NCBI GenBank assembly: GCA_947493535.1
Contig: CANLRK010000001.1
Coordinates: 186,001-250,000 of the forward strand
DNA length: 64,000 bases
Direction of reading: 5' to 3'
Source of the DNA: an uncultured Flavobacteriaceae bacterium
Lineage (GTDB): Bacteria; Bacteroidota; Bacteroidia; Flavobacteriales; Flavobacteriaceae
Position numbers and translations under genes: made by a program. The notes beneath the pieces are model-generated. The model ran no database searches. It was not told the DNA's origin and worked only from the letters and a program-made list of their open reading frames with translations. Numbering within the stretch: position 1 is the stretch's first letter; the number at the start of each line of letters is the position of its first letter. Of this stretch, positions 8,764 to 16,911 are shown one piece after another.

Positions 8764-9339
8764 TTAATTTTTCCAATGCAGGCTTTCCATTAACATCTCA
8801 ATGTCTTTTTTAATATAATGAGCTGCTGGAAGAATAGAGTCGTAGTTAGGTTTAGCGTTAAAGTATACCGCTCCTCTTAAAAAATGTTTCTCGTTATCCG
8901 TAATGTAAAATTGCACTGGTGAAGCTGCATCCCCTTCCACTTCATACACCATACCGTATGCATTTTGATTTTCATTTTCATAAGCTATAGGTTTAATGCT
9001 TTCGGCTTTTTGAGTATGTTCTTGGGTTAAGTTTTGAGCATCTCTTAACGATATTTTAAGTAACTTTTCATCAACCCCTAAATATGTTAAATGAATTTTT
9101 CCTTTTAATTTGGGATAGCTTAAATTCATTCCACAATACTGTAATTGCCCTTTTGGCTTTTCTATTTCAGTTATTTTATTAATCTCAAATGTAAAAGGAC
9201 AATCAGAATCATATTTTTTATAATCAGCCTCTGGGTAATCTAATTTTAACATCCCTTTTGGCTTAGGCGTAACATCATCTGTACACGATGTATAAACTAG
9301 TGCAATTATTACTACTAATATGAATGTTATTTGCTTAAT
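8764..9339 (-). CDS. gldD: Gliding motility lipoprotein GldD (non-canonical start)
   Basis: Outer envelope lipoprotein needed for gliding and, through its link to type IX secretion, for surface protein export in Bacteroidota. The C-terminal 162 residues match the family (PKPKG near the mature N-terminus, then YPKLKG, NAYG and AASPVQFYITD, HFLRGA, and a final LHWKN). The internal ATG at 9252 would delete the signal peptide. Reading upstream in frame gives a lipoprotein signal (hydrophobic core followed by VYTSC), but the frame back to the stop codon at 9373-9375 contains no ATG, GTG or TTG. The best start is ATT at 9337-9339, 10 bases after the pheS stop, giving 191 residues, close to the expected length, with lipobox cysteine C19. 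Start uncertain; identity fairly sure. Confidence 0.85.
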   Translation of the reverse strand: MKQITFILVVIIALVYTSCTDDVTPKPKGMLKLDYPEADYKKYDSDCPFTFEINKITEIEKPKGQLQYCGMNLSYPKLKGKIHLTYLGVDEKLLKISLRDAQNLTQEHTQKAESIKPIAYENENQNAYGMVYEVEGDAASPVQFYITDNEKHFLRGAVYFNAKPNYDSILPAAHYIKKDIEMLMESLHWKN

Positions 9340-9349
9340 TGTTTTTTTA

Positions 9350-10369
9350 TTAAAATGATGATTTAAACTGCTCTAAGAAACGCACATCGTTTTCATAAAA
9401 CATTCTAATATCTCCTATTTGATGTAGTAGCATAGCAATACGTTCTACACCTACTCCAAAGGCAAAGCCTGAATATTCTTTAGGGTCTATACCACAATTG
9501 ATTAATACATTAGGATCTACCATACCACAACCTCCTATTTCTAACCAACCAGTACCTTTAGTTATTCTGTAATCTGTTTCCGTTTTTAAGCCCCAATAAA
9601 TATCTACTTCTGCACTAGGCTCTGTAAATGGGAAATATGAAGGACGTAAACGTATTTTTGACTTCCCAAACATTTCTTTTGTAAAATACAACAGTGTTTG
9701 TTTTAAGTCTGCAAAAGATACCTCTTTATCTATATACAAGCCTTCTACTTGGTGAAAAATACAGTGCGAACGAGCAGAAATATCTTCATTTCTAAAAACC
9801 CTTCCTGGTGAAATAGTACGTATTGGCGGCTTATTATCTTCCATATAACGTACTTGTACTGAACTTGTGTGAGTTCTTAATAAAACATCGGGGTTGGTTT
9901 GAATAAAAAACGTATCCTGCATATCTCTAGCAGGGTGGTATTCTGGTAAATTTAATGCTGTAAAGTTATGCCAGTCATCTTCAATTTCAGGACCCTCAGA
10001 AACATTAAATCCAATATTTGCAAAAATATCTATTATCTGATTTTTTACTAATGACACCGGGTGCCTTGAACCGATATTTAAAGGTTCTGCAGGACGTGAT
10101 AAATCGCCATAAACTCCTTTTTCTTCAACAGCATTTTCTAATTCTTCATTTAAGGCATTAACCTTTTCTTGCGCCGTAGTTTTAAGTTTATTAATTACTT
10201 GACCAAATTCTTTTTTCTGATCGTTAGCTACATTTTTAAACTCCGCAAAAAAATCATTTAGCAACCCTTTTTTACCTAAGTATTTTATTCTAAACGATTC
10301 TATTTCTTCTTTAGATTGCGCTTTAAAACTTTCTGCTTCTTCAATAAGTTCCTTTATCTTGTCTATCAT
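9350..10369 (-). CDS. pheS: Phenylalanine-tRNA ligase alpha subunit
   Basis: Catalytic subunit of the tetrameric phenylalanyl-tRNA synthetase. An N-terminal coiled-coil arm (about residues 1-85) precedes the class II core, with motif 2 (GRVFRNEDISARSH) and the C-terminal motif 3 (GFAFGVGVERIAML). The frame opens at 10393, but the third methionine, ATG at 10369 (MIDKIKEL), gives 339 residues, the usual flavobacterial length and start, so it is preferred. pheT is not in the window. The gene lies between orf118 and gldD on the same strand; its last codons overlap the upstream part of the possible gldD initiation region. Confidence 0.95.
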   Translation of the reverse strand: MIDKIKELIEEAESFKAQSKEEIESFRIKYLGKKGLLNDFFAEFKNVANDQKKEFGQVINKLKTTAQEKVNALNEELENAVEEKGVYGDLSRPAEPLNIGSRHPVSLVKNQIIDIFANIGFNVSEGPEIEDDWHNFTALNLPEYHPARDMQDTFFIQTNPDVLLRTHTSSVQVRYMEDNKPPIRTISPGRVFRNEDISARSHCIFHQVEGLYIDKEVSFADLKQTLLYFTKEMFGKSKIRLRPSYFPFTEPSAEVDIYWGLKTETDYRITKGTGWLEIGGCGMVDPNVLINCGIDPKEYSGFAFGVGVERIAMLLHQIGDIRMFYENDVRFLEQFKSSF

Positions 10370-10412
10370 CGTGCTCATTTTTGCGAAGTGCAAATTTACA
10401 ACTATTAATTGT

Positions 10413-10769
10413 TTATACTATGTATTCTTTTTCTAAAAAATAGGTTACAACTGCCTCTTTCATTAAAACAGTTTGTTCTCCTGCTTTTAAACTAGGTAAC
10501 TCTTCCACCATTGTATAATGTGGCCAACCATCATCATCAAAAAAGTCAAATTGGTAATAGCCATAAGGTTCTAACAACCTGCAAATTGCTATATGCATCA
10601 AATTTACTTTTTCGTCCTTTTTAAACTTTCGGTTTAACTGCCCTAGCTCTTGCACGCCTACCAAGTAAATAATACTATCTAAATCCAAAGTATCTCCATC
10701 TGAAAACTGATTGGATAATTGTGCTACTAGCATATCCCAATGTTTTTTTAACTGCTCATCTCTCGCCAT
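10413..10769 (-). CDS. Conserved hypothetical protein in the gld-pheS cluster
   Basis: A 118-residue soluble protein with no signal peptide and no membrane helix. It is acidic and aromatic in its middle (FDFFDDDGWPHY, residues 74-85). I do not recognise a family. It sits between gldE and pheS on the same strand, with about 110 bases before it and a 19-43 base gap to pheS (depending on the pheS start), which favours expression with pheS. Function unknown; a housekeeping or gliding-linked role would be guesswork. Confidence 0.75.
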   Translation of the reverse strand: MARDEQLKKHWDMLVAQLSNQFSDGDTLDLDSIIYLVGVQELGQLNRKFKKDEKVNLMHIAICRLLEPYGYYQFDFFDDDGWPHYTMVEELPSLKAGEQTVLMKEAVVTYFLEKEYIV

Positions 10770-10881
10770 ATACTCAAAATTTTAAGTGCAAATTTAAAAT
10801 GTTTCCTATTAAAACCTTTTCTTTTCTCTTATTTTATTCCGGCAATCTAGTTATTATTAGGAATGTTTACAATGTAGCGAG

Positions 10882-12177
10882 TTATGAAGGAAGGGTTATC
10901 TTTAGTTGCTTTATACGCTTACGATCCATAGACTCTATAGTAAAAGTATATCCTTCAAAATCTATTTTATCGCCTTTTTTAGGAAAACTTCCTGAAATTT
11001 CTAGTATAAAACCTGCAATAGTCTCCGATTCTCCTTTATTCTCTTCAAACAATTCTGAGTCAAGATGAGTTACTCGATATACATCTTTCAATGATGTTTT
11101 TCCTTCAAAAACATAATTTATATCATCTAATTTTGAATACACTAAATCATCATCATCAAACTCATCGCTAATATCTCCTATAATTTCTTCAATAATATCC
11201 TCTAAAGAAACTACTCCTGAAGTGCCACCATATTCATCAACAACTATTGCTAAATGCACTTTCATTTCTTGAAATTCTTTAAGCAAATCGTCTAACTTTT
11301 TATTTTCAGGAATAAAAAACGGCTCACGCATTAACTCTTGCCATTTTACCGTTTTTCTATTTAAATACGGCAACAAATCTTTCACATATAATATACCACG
11401 TATTTTATCTAAGCTTTCCTCATAAACCGGTATTCTGGAGTAACCTGCTTTAGTTATTTCTTTTACAATTTCTGTAAAAGAAGCCTCAATATCTAAGGCA
11501 AAAATATCTATTCGAGGTCGCATTACTTGCTTTGTATCTGTGTTTCCAAAAGAAACTATACCTTTTAGCATTTTTTGTTCCTCATCTGTAGTTTCCTCAT
11601 CTGAAGTCAACTCCAATGCTTGCGACAAGCGATCTACATTTAAATTTGATTTCGTTTTTTCTAATTTATCCTCGAGAAAAGAAGTTCCCATTTGCATGGG
11701 CACACTTAAAACCGCAAATACTTTTTCTAAAAAAAGTAAGGGTTTTGCCATGAAGCTCGAAAATTTTTCATTGTTCCTACTAGCATATACTTTTGGCAAA
11801 ATTTCTCCGAAAAGTAAAATCAAAAACGTTACTATTATTACTTCAATGAAGAAGCGAAGTGTGTTAGATACTTCTGATAAGAACACACTACTTAACGAAG
11901 CAAACAACAAAACAATAGCAATGTTTATAAAGTTATTTGCTACTAAAATTGTTGCAAGTAAACGTTTAGGTTTACTTAACAACTTAGCTACCAATAATCT
12001 GTTTTTGAAATCTTTAGATTCCGAATCTAATTGCGATTGATTTAATGAAAAAAATGCTACTTCAGCACCAGAAATTAATGCAGAGCAGATTAATAAAATA
12101 AAAACAACTATTACACTTATTAAGGTAATACTATTAAACGCTACTAGAAAAATACAACTAAGAAAACTGGGCTCCAA
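10882..12177 (-). CDS. gldE: Gliding motility-associated protein GldE
   Basis: A 431-residue inner-membrane protein of the CNNM/CorC (DUF21-CBS) type; in Flavobacterium the homologue GldE supports gliding together with GldD. The order is a DUF21 transmembrane region with three to four helices (about residues 10-155), a pair of CBS domains (about 215-330, with the HLAIVVDEYGGTSGVVSLED segment), and a C-terminal CorC_HlyC domain. The start is TTG at 12177 (M-E-P-S-F), which fits the family N-terminus. The gene follows ssb by 26 bases. Assignment to GldE over a generic magnesium-efflux homologue rests on the neighbours mutY, ssb and gldD. Confidence 0.88.
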   Translation of the reverse strand: MEPSFLSCIFLVAFNSITLISVIVVFILLICSALISGAEVAFFSLNQSQLDSESKDFKNRLLVAKLLSKPKRLLATILVANNFINIAIVLLFASLSSVFLSEVSNTLRFFIEVIIVTFLILLFGEILPKVYASRNNEKFSSFMAKPLLFLEKVFAVLSVPMQMGTSFLEDKLEKTKSNLNVDRLSQALELTSDEETTDEEQKMLKGIVSFGNTDTKQVMRPRIDIFALDIEASFTEIVKEITKAGYSRIPVYEESLDKIRGILYVKDLLPYLNRKTVKWQELMREPFFIPENKKLDDLLKEFQEMKVHLAIVVDEYGGTSGVVSLEDIIEEIIGDISDEFDDDDLVYSKLDDINYVFEGKTSLKDVYRVTHLDSELFEENKGESETIAGFILEISGSFPKKGDKIDFEGYTFTIESMDRKRIKQLKITLPS

Positions 12178-12203
12178 TACAATTTAGATTTTGTTTAACT
12201 CTT

Positions 12204-12650
12204 TTAAAACGGTAAGTCATCATCTTCCTCTACTTGTTTTTGAGGAGTGCTTTGTGGCGCTACCGTATTTTGCGGTGCGTTTGTAGGCGCTTGCATTTGC
12301 GGCTGACTGCCTTCAGATTTTGGTGATAAAAAGGTAAAGTCTTGCACATGTATTTCTGTACTATATCTTGTATTACCATCTTCACCTTGCCATTGTCGTG
12401 ATTTTATACGCCCTTCCACATATATCTTATCCCCTTTTTTAAGGTACTTCTCACAAACTTCAGCAGCTTTGTTTCTCACCACTATATTATGCCACTCGGT
12501 ATTTGTTATGCGTTCACCAGTTTGTTTATTGGTATACGACTCACTAGTTGCAATAGGAAATCTTCCAATACAATTCCCTCCCTCAAAATAATGCATTTTC
12601 ACATCATCTCCTAAATTTCCAATTAACATTACCTTGTTTAATGTGCTCAT
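12204..12650 (-). CDS. ssb: Single-stranded DNA-binding protein
   Basis: A 148-residue SSB that coats single-stranded DNA in replication and repair. The OB-fold occupies about residues 1-110 (start MSTLNKVMLIGNLG), followed by a Gln/Pro/Thr-rich linker and the acidic DDDLPF tip that recruits partner proteins. It lies between mutY and gldE on the same strand, a conserved flavobacterial arrangement. A minus-7 box 21 bases upstream suggests it also has its own promoter. Confidence 0.96.
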   Translation of the reverse strand: MSTLNKVMLIGNLGDDVKMHYFEGGNCIGRFPIATSESYTNKQTGERITNTEWHNIVVRNKAAEVCEKYLKKGDKIYVEGRIKSRQWQGEDGNTRYSTEIHVQDFTFLSPKSEGSQPQMQAPTNAPQNTVAPQSTPQKQVEEDDDLPF

Positions 12651-12671
12651 AAATTTTTATTTGTGTTTTAT

Positions 12672-12679
12672 CAAAAATA
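12672..12679 (-). promoter_or_regulatory. Candidate minus-7 box for ssb
   Basis: Minus-strand TATTTTTG matches TAnnTTTG; it lies in the 46-base gap between mutY and ssb, 21 bases before the ssb ATG. A clear minus-33 element is not seen. Confidence 0.4.
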
Positions 12680-12696
12680 GTAAAATTTTAATTCAT

Positions 12697-13737
12697 TTAG
12701 AAAGAGAATTCTTTAATAAAATTTGCGATTAAAACTGGAACCGGATATTTCTCCAACTCTGATAATGGTATTGCATTATCAAACTGCTCCTGTGTAGTTA
12801 CAATCCAAAAATGCACATATAAATGCTGATGAGATAATTTATGAACAACAGGTTTTTCGTTGTATAAACTCAATTCAAAACTTTCAGAAAACAATTTTTC
12901 ACTTTTTAAGAGTTCTATTACTTGTGAAGTGTTTATTGCATGTTCACTCTCTAACAAAGGAAACTCATATAAGTTTGCCCATATTCCTTTTTTACTACGT
13001 TTATTTAAAATACTGCTGGTAGCATTACTAATAGGAACAATATAATTGAAATATCTATTTCTTACTTTTATCTTTTTAAGTTTTACTGGCAGCTCTGTAG
13101 TTTTTTTTGTTTTTAAAGCATCACATTTATCCAAAAAAACACATGAAGCACATAATGGTTTTTTAGGCGTACAATGCATAGCTCCAAACTCCATAATCGC
13201 CTGATTGTATATATCAGGCTGTTTTAAATCAATCAAATCTTGCGCTAACTTATTAAACAGTTTTTCCCCTTCTGTAGTATTTATAGGTGTAGCTATACCA
13301 TATAAACGTGATAGCACTCTAAACACATTACCGTCTACAACAGCTTTAGGCTCCTTATAACAAATTGAAGCTATCGCACTGGCCGTATAGTCTCCAACAC
13401 CTTTTAACTTTTTCAAATCTTTATAATTAGTGGGGAATTTTCCATCCAACTCATACGCTACAAATTTTGCTGTGGCATGCAAATTTCTGGCGCGTGAATA
13501 ATACCCTAACCCTTGCCATAATTTTAACACTTGCTCTTCAGAGGCATCCGCTAACTCAAAAACAGTAGAAAAAGCTTTAATAAACTTCAAATAATAAGGT
13601 TTTCCTTGCGCTACTCTTGTTTGCTGTAACATGATTTCTGACAACCAAACACGATACGGATCGGTAGTTTTTCGCCATGGCAAATCACGCTTGTTTTTTA
13701 AATACCACGTTATGAGAATGTTAGCTATTTTGTGCAT
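12697..13737 (-). CDS. mutY: A/G-specific adenine DNA glycosylase
   Basis: Base-excision repair glycosylase that removes adenine mispaired with 8-oxoguanine. The 346-residue protein has the helix-hairpin-helix (LKGVGDYTAS, 111-120) with catalytic D135 in VVDGNVFR and E34 in SEIMLQQT, and a C-x6-C-x2-C-x5-C iron-sulfur motif at C189, C196, C199, C205. The C-terminal third is the NUDIX-like domain that recognises 8-oxoguanine. First gene of the mutY-ssb-gldE group and divergent from the HU gene. Confidence 0.96.
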   Translation of the reverse strand: MHKIANILITWYLKNKRDLPWRKTTDPYRVWLSEIMLQQTRVAQGKPYYLKFIKAFSTVFELADASEEQVLKLWQGLGYYSRARNLHATAKFVAYELDGKFPTNYKDLKKLKGVGDYTASAIASICYKEPKAVVDGNVFRVLSRLYGIATPINTTEGEKLFNKLAQDLIDLKQPDIYNQAIMEFGAMHCTPKKPLCASCVFLDKCDALKTKKTTELPVKLKKIKVRNRYFNYIVPISNATSSILNKRSKKGIWANLYEFPLLESEHAINTSQVIELLKSEKLFSESFELSLYNEKPVVHKLSHQHLYVHFWIVTTQEQFDNAIPLSELEKYPVPVLIANFIKEFSF

Positions 13738-13818
13738 TTTATTTTATATTTGGCTAAAATAATTTTTTATCTGGTTAAATTTTAATCAATTAGCACATCT
13801 GTTTGGAATTTTAATTAG

Positions 13819-13826
13819 TATATTTG
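13819..13826 (+). promoter_or_regulatory. Candidate minus-7 box for the HU gene
   Basis: TATATTTG matches TAnnTTTG exactly and lies 42 bases before the HU start codon. A TTTG at 13802-13805 is only 13 bases upstream, too close for a standard minus-33 element. Confidence 0.5.
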
Positions 13827-13868
13827 CAAACCTAAATTTTAACAAAAGGACTTAAATATTTAATAGAA

Positions 13869-14159
13869 ATGACAAAAGCAGATATCGTATCTAAAATCTC
13901 AGATCAGTTAGGAATTGAAAAAGGTGATGTACAAGCTACTGTAGAATCTTTTATGAACGAAGTGAAAAACTCATTAGAAAGCGGAGACAATGTGTATTTA
14001 AGAGGTTTCGGAAGTTTTATTATTAAAACAAGAGCTGAAAAAACAGGTAGAAACATCTCAAAAAACACTACCATTAAAATACCAGCACACAATATTCCTG
14101 CATTTAAACCTGCTAAAGTATTTTTAGAAGGAGTTAAGTCAAATGTAGAGGTAAAATAA
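13869..14159 (+). CDS. HU-family DNA-binding protein
   Basis: A 96-residue nucleoid protein that binds and bends DNA as a dimer. The HU/IHF fold is clear: N-terminal helices, LRGFGSF at about residues 44-50, the beta-arm with the GRNISKN segment, and PAFKPAK near residues 76-82. The gene lies just upstream of a tiny very basic protein and RNase E/G, an arrangement pointing to nucleic-acid housekeeping. Whether it is HU alpha-like or IHF-like cannot be told from sequence alone. Confidence 0.94.
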   Translation: MTKADIVSKISDQLGIEKGDVQATVESFMNEVKNSLESGDNVYLRGFGSFIIKTRAEKTGRNISKNTTIKIPAHNIPAFKPAKVFLEGVKSNVEVK

Positions 14160-14192
14160 AAAACGAATTATTAATCTAAAAAACTACAAGTT

Positions 14193-14282
14193 ATGCCAAG
14201 TGGTAAAAAAAGAAAAAGACATAAGGTAGCTACGCACAAGCGTAAAAAGCGTAGAAGAGCTAACCGTCACAAGAAAAAGTAG
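14193..14282 (+). CDS. 29-residue Lys/Arg-rich basic protein (possible ribosomal protein)
   Basis: ATG at 14193 opens a 29-codon frame starting MPSGKKRKRHKVATHKR and ending RANRHKKK, with more than half of its residues Lys, Arg or His and no acidic residue. It lies 33 bases downstream of the HU gene. Such composition is typical of tiny ribosomal proteins (bTHX, or actinobacterial bS22 with its AURKAIP1/COX24-type motif); I believe near-identical peptides occur in other Bacteroidota, but that is recollection. A terminator overlaps its last codons and stop. The RNA-binding role is inference. Confidence 0.75.
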   Translation: MPSGKKRKRHKVATHKRKKRRRANRHKKK

Positions 14283-14305
14283 TTTAATACTACTTTTTCT
14301 TTTTT
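14271..14305 (+). terminator. Intrinsic terminator overlapping the small basic protein gene
   Basis: A perfect 13-bp stem (AAGAAAAAGTAGT / ACTACTTTTTCTT) with loop TTAAT, followed by more T. The left arm is the last Lys codons and the stop codon of the 29-residue gene, so coding and termination signals share the same bases. Confidence 0.85.
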
Positions 14306-14410
14306 AAAAAACGCTCTTTGAAATAGAGTTTAAAAACTCACCGGTTAACTACCTGTAAAAAATTATGAATCCATCTGTACTATAACAAGTATGGATAAAA
14401 ATTAATTAGA

Positions 14411-15958
14411 GTGAACAAAGAATTAATTATCAGATCCGGTTCCTCAAAAGTTGATTTTGCCTTATTGAAAGATGGAAAATTAATCGAATTACATAAAGAG
14501 GATAACAACAGTAATCAATTTAATGTAGGAGATATATTTCTTGCAAAAATAAGAAAAACTGTACCTGGTTTAAATGCAGCTTTTGTAAATGTAGGCTATG
14601 AAAAAGACGCCTTTTTACATTATCATGATTTAGGACCAAAAGTAAACTCTTTACTAAAATTCGTAAAAAGTGTAAGCACAGGTAAACTAAAAGATTTTAG
14701 TCTAAAAAATTTTCCCTTCGAAGAAGAAATTGACAAAGACGGAAGTATTAATGATGCTCTAAAGTCTAATCAATCTATTCTTGTACAAATTGTAAAAGAA
14801 CCTATTTCTACTAAAGGACCACGTTTAAGTTCAGAATTATCAATTGCTGGACGATTTATTGTATTGGTTCCTTTCTCTGATCGTGTTTCCATCTCTCAAA
14901 AAATTGAAGATAAGCGCGAAAAAAGCAGATTGAAAAAATTAGTTCACAGCATTAAACCTAAAGGTTTTGGTGTTATTGTACGTACCGTAGCGGAAGGCAA
15001 AAAAGTAGCCGAACTGGACAAAGACATGCAAAATTTGCTAGCCAAATGGACAGCAATGTGCAAAAAACTTCATAAAGCAGAAGTACCCTCAACAGTATTA
15101 AGTGAAATGGACAAAGCCTCTTCTATTTTAAGAGACTTATTTAACGACACCTTTTCTGCCATACATGTTGACAACAAAGCACTTTATGGAGACATTAAAG
15201 AAACGATGCAACGTATTGCACCGAAAAAAGAATCAATTGTCAAGTTATATAATTCTGACGTACCTATTTTTGAAAAATATGGAGTTGAGCGTCAGATTAA
15301 ATCATCTTTTGGTAAAACAGTATCCTCAAGCAAAGGTACTTATTTAGTTATTGAACACACCGAAGCTTTACATGTAATAGATGTAAATAGTGGTAACCGT
15401 TCAAACAAAGCCAAAAGTCAAGAAGAAACAGCTCTAGAAGTAAATTTAATTGCAGCAACCGAGGTTGCACGACAATTACGACTAAGAGATATGGGAGGAA
15501 TTATTGTAGTTGACTTTATTGACATGTCAAGTGCTGAAAATAGAAAAAAGTTATTTCAGCGTTTAAAAGATGAAATGGACAGCGATAAAGCAAAACACAA
15601 AATACTACCCCCGAGTAAATTCGGATTAGTTCAAATAACAAGACAACGCGTTAGGCCAGAAATGAATATTAAAACATTAGAAAAAAACCCTAATGGACCC
15701 AATGGAGCAGAGGTTGAAGCTCCTATTGTACTGATACAAAAAATCAGTTCTGACCTTGACAGAATACTAACAAGAGGCGTTAAAAAAGTAACCCTAAACG
15801 TACACCCGTTTATAGCCGCCTTCTTAACACAAGGATTTCCATCAATCCGTTCTAAATGGTTTTTAGAACATAAAAAATGGATTAAAATATTGCCTAGAGA
15901 TGCTTACACATACCTAGAATATCATTTTTATAATGATAAAGGAAAAAGAATTAAATAA
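14411..15958 (+). CDS. rng: Ribonuclease E/G family protein
   Basis: A 515-residue endoribonuclease acting in rRNA maturation and mRNA turnover. An S1 RNA-binding domain lies near residues 35-125 (VGDIFLAKIRKTVPGLNAAFVNVG). The catalytic DNase I-like region has the two metal-binding aspartates in HVIDVNSG and GGIIVVDFIDM. The length fits RNase G and not the longer RNase E with its C-terminal scaffold. The start is GTG at 14411 (M-N-K-E-L-I-I-R-S), a common start of the family. A leader of about 105 bases downstream of the preceding terminator contains small inverted repeats. Ends at a strong terminator. Confidence 0.94.
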   Translation: MNKELIIRSGSSKVDFALLKDGKLIELHKEDNNSNQFNVGDIFLAKIRKTVPGLNAAFVNVGYEKDAFLHYHDLGPKVNSLLKFVKSVSTGKLKDFSLKNFPFEEEIDKDGSINDALKSNQSILVQIVKEPISTKGPRLSSELSIAGRFIVLVPFSDRVSISQKIEDKREKSRLKKLVHSIKPKGFGVIVRTVAEGKKVAELDKDMQNLLAKWTAMCKKLHKAEVPSTVLSEMDKASSILRDLFNDTFSAIHVDNKALYGDIKETMQRIAPKKESIVKLYNSDVPIFEKYGVERQIKSSFGKTVSSSKGTYLVIEHTEALHVIDVNSGNRSNKAKSQEETALEVNLIAATEVARQLRLRDMGGIIVVDFIDMSSAENRKKLFQRLKDEMDSDKAKHKILPPSKFGLVQITRQRVRPEMNIKTLEKNPNGPNGAEVEAPIVLIQKISSDLDRILTRGVKKVTLNVHPFIAAFLTQGFPSIRSKWFLEHKKWIKILPRDAYTYLEYHFYNDKGKRIK

Positions 15959-15993
15959 AAAAAGCCTGATGCAAATTTGCATCAGGCTTTTTT
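15958..15993. terminator. Bidirectional intrinsic terminator
   Basis: A perfect 18-bp palindrome arm pair centred between 15975 and 15976, with core GCCTGATGC and A/T tracts on both sides. It serves the RNase G gene (plus) and the converging secreted-protein gene (minus). Confidence 0.93.
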
Positions 15994-16013
15994 GTTTTAA
16001 GTAGAGAACGTTT

Positions 16014-16901
16014 TTAGTTACCTCCTTCTACCAATATATTGTCATAATAAAAATGCTCATCACTTGCCCAGGTATTTGACGTAATACGAATACGCAACGT
16101 ACTACCACTTAAACCAGTTACTGAAACTTGCCCTGTAGGAAATGTCCCATCAGCTGTTAAAGGAGCTACCAACGTATGATCTGCAGTACCATTACCACCG
16201 TAATCTGCAACTAGCGTCCAAGCACCACCATCAATTGAGTACTCCACATTTACATAATCATTAATATTATTTGAATCATCTGTCCCATGCTGTGCTGGGT
16301 CATACTCTAAATTACCTGTAGCGTCAATATCCACTGAAAAACATACCGTAGCATAGCCAGAAATATTAACTGCTTGAGTCGTTAAAGATACAGGTCCATC
16401 AGTATTATTCAATTCAAACTGACCTGTTGCATTCGTATAGGCATAATCATTATCCTGACCTAACGAATCCGCTGAACTATCATCAATAATCCAAGTTACC
16501 CCTCCTGGATAATCTCCAGAATTGGTTCTTCTATCACGACCTGTATTAAGTGTATACCCAGAAAAATCTTCTAAATAAATTTGTGTATCACAAGTTGGAA
16601 CAGGCGCGCAGTTAATACTTCTCCAAACAGTTTGTTGTGCATCATATATATCCCAGCACCATTTTCCAGTACCAGGGTCGCTAACAAACACCATCATACC
16701 ATCATCTGCAGCTGCAACAGGAATTAATGCTTGCTCTGCCTCTGTAACTACAGGCATAATAAACCCTCCTACTTTTGTAGTGTCGTAATTTGCTGTTTCT
16801 AAATGCAATACCGCTGCCGAACTTGGCGTAGTTGTCCCTACACCCATTTGCGCGTAGGAAACACTAATAAACCCTAATAGAATAAATACAATCTTTTTCA
16901 T
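16014..16901 (-). CDS. Secreted protein, paralogue of the next gene
   Basis: A 295-residue protein with a signal peptide (about residues 1-17, cut after YAQ). The mature start GVGTTTPSSAAVLHLE and the following ADDGMMVFVSD segment are a recurrent flavobacterial surface-protein module. The C-terminal two thirds are Gly/Asp/Thr-rich and look like a beta-sandwich (ends LRIRITSNTWASDEHFYYDNI), like carbohydrate-binding or adhesin domains. No type IX C-terminal sorting signal is evident. It follows its paralogue by 10 bases, so the two are a tandem duplication and an operon. Function unknown. Confidence 0.8.
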   Translation of the reverse strand: MKKIVFILLGFISVSYAQMGVGTTTPSSAAVLHLETANYDTTKVGGFIMPVVTEAEQALIPVAAADDGMMVFVSDPGTGKWCWDIYDAQQTVWRSINCAPVPTCDTQIYLEDFSGYTLNTGRDRRTNSGDYPGGVTWIIDDSSADSLGQDNDYAYTNATGQFELNNTDGPVSLTTQAVNISGYATVCFSVDIDATGNLEYDPAQHGTDDSNNINDYVNVEYSIDGGAWTLVADYGGNGTADHTLVAPLTADGTFPTGQVSVTGLSGSTLRIRITSNTWASDEHFYYDNILVEGGN

Positions 16902-16911
16902 ACTAGCTATA

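Noticed and set aside
8764-9252. gldD as a 162-residue cytosolic protein starting at the internal ATG
   Set aside because: This would remove the lipoprotein signal and part of the mature N-terminus that upstream in-frame sequence clearly encodes.
11540-12040. A 166-residue plus-strand open frame in gldE
   Set aside because: Shadow of the gldE coding strand; no signals of its own.
13802-13826. TTTG plus TATATTTG as a full promoter for the HU gene
   Set aside because: The spacing of 13 bases is shorter than the usual 17-23, so only the minus-7 box is reported.
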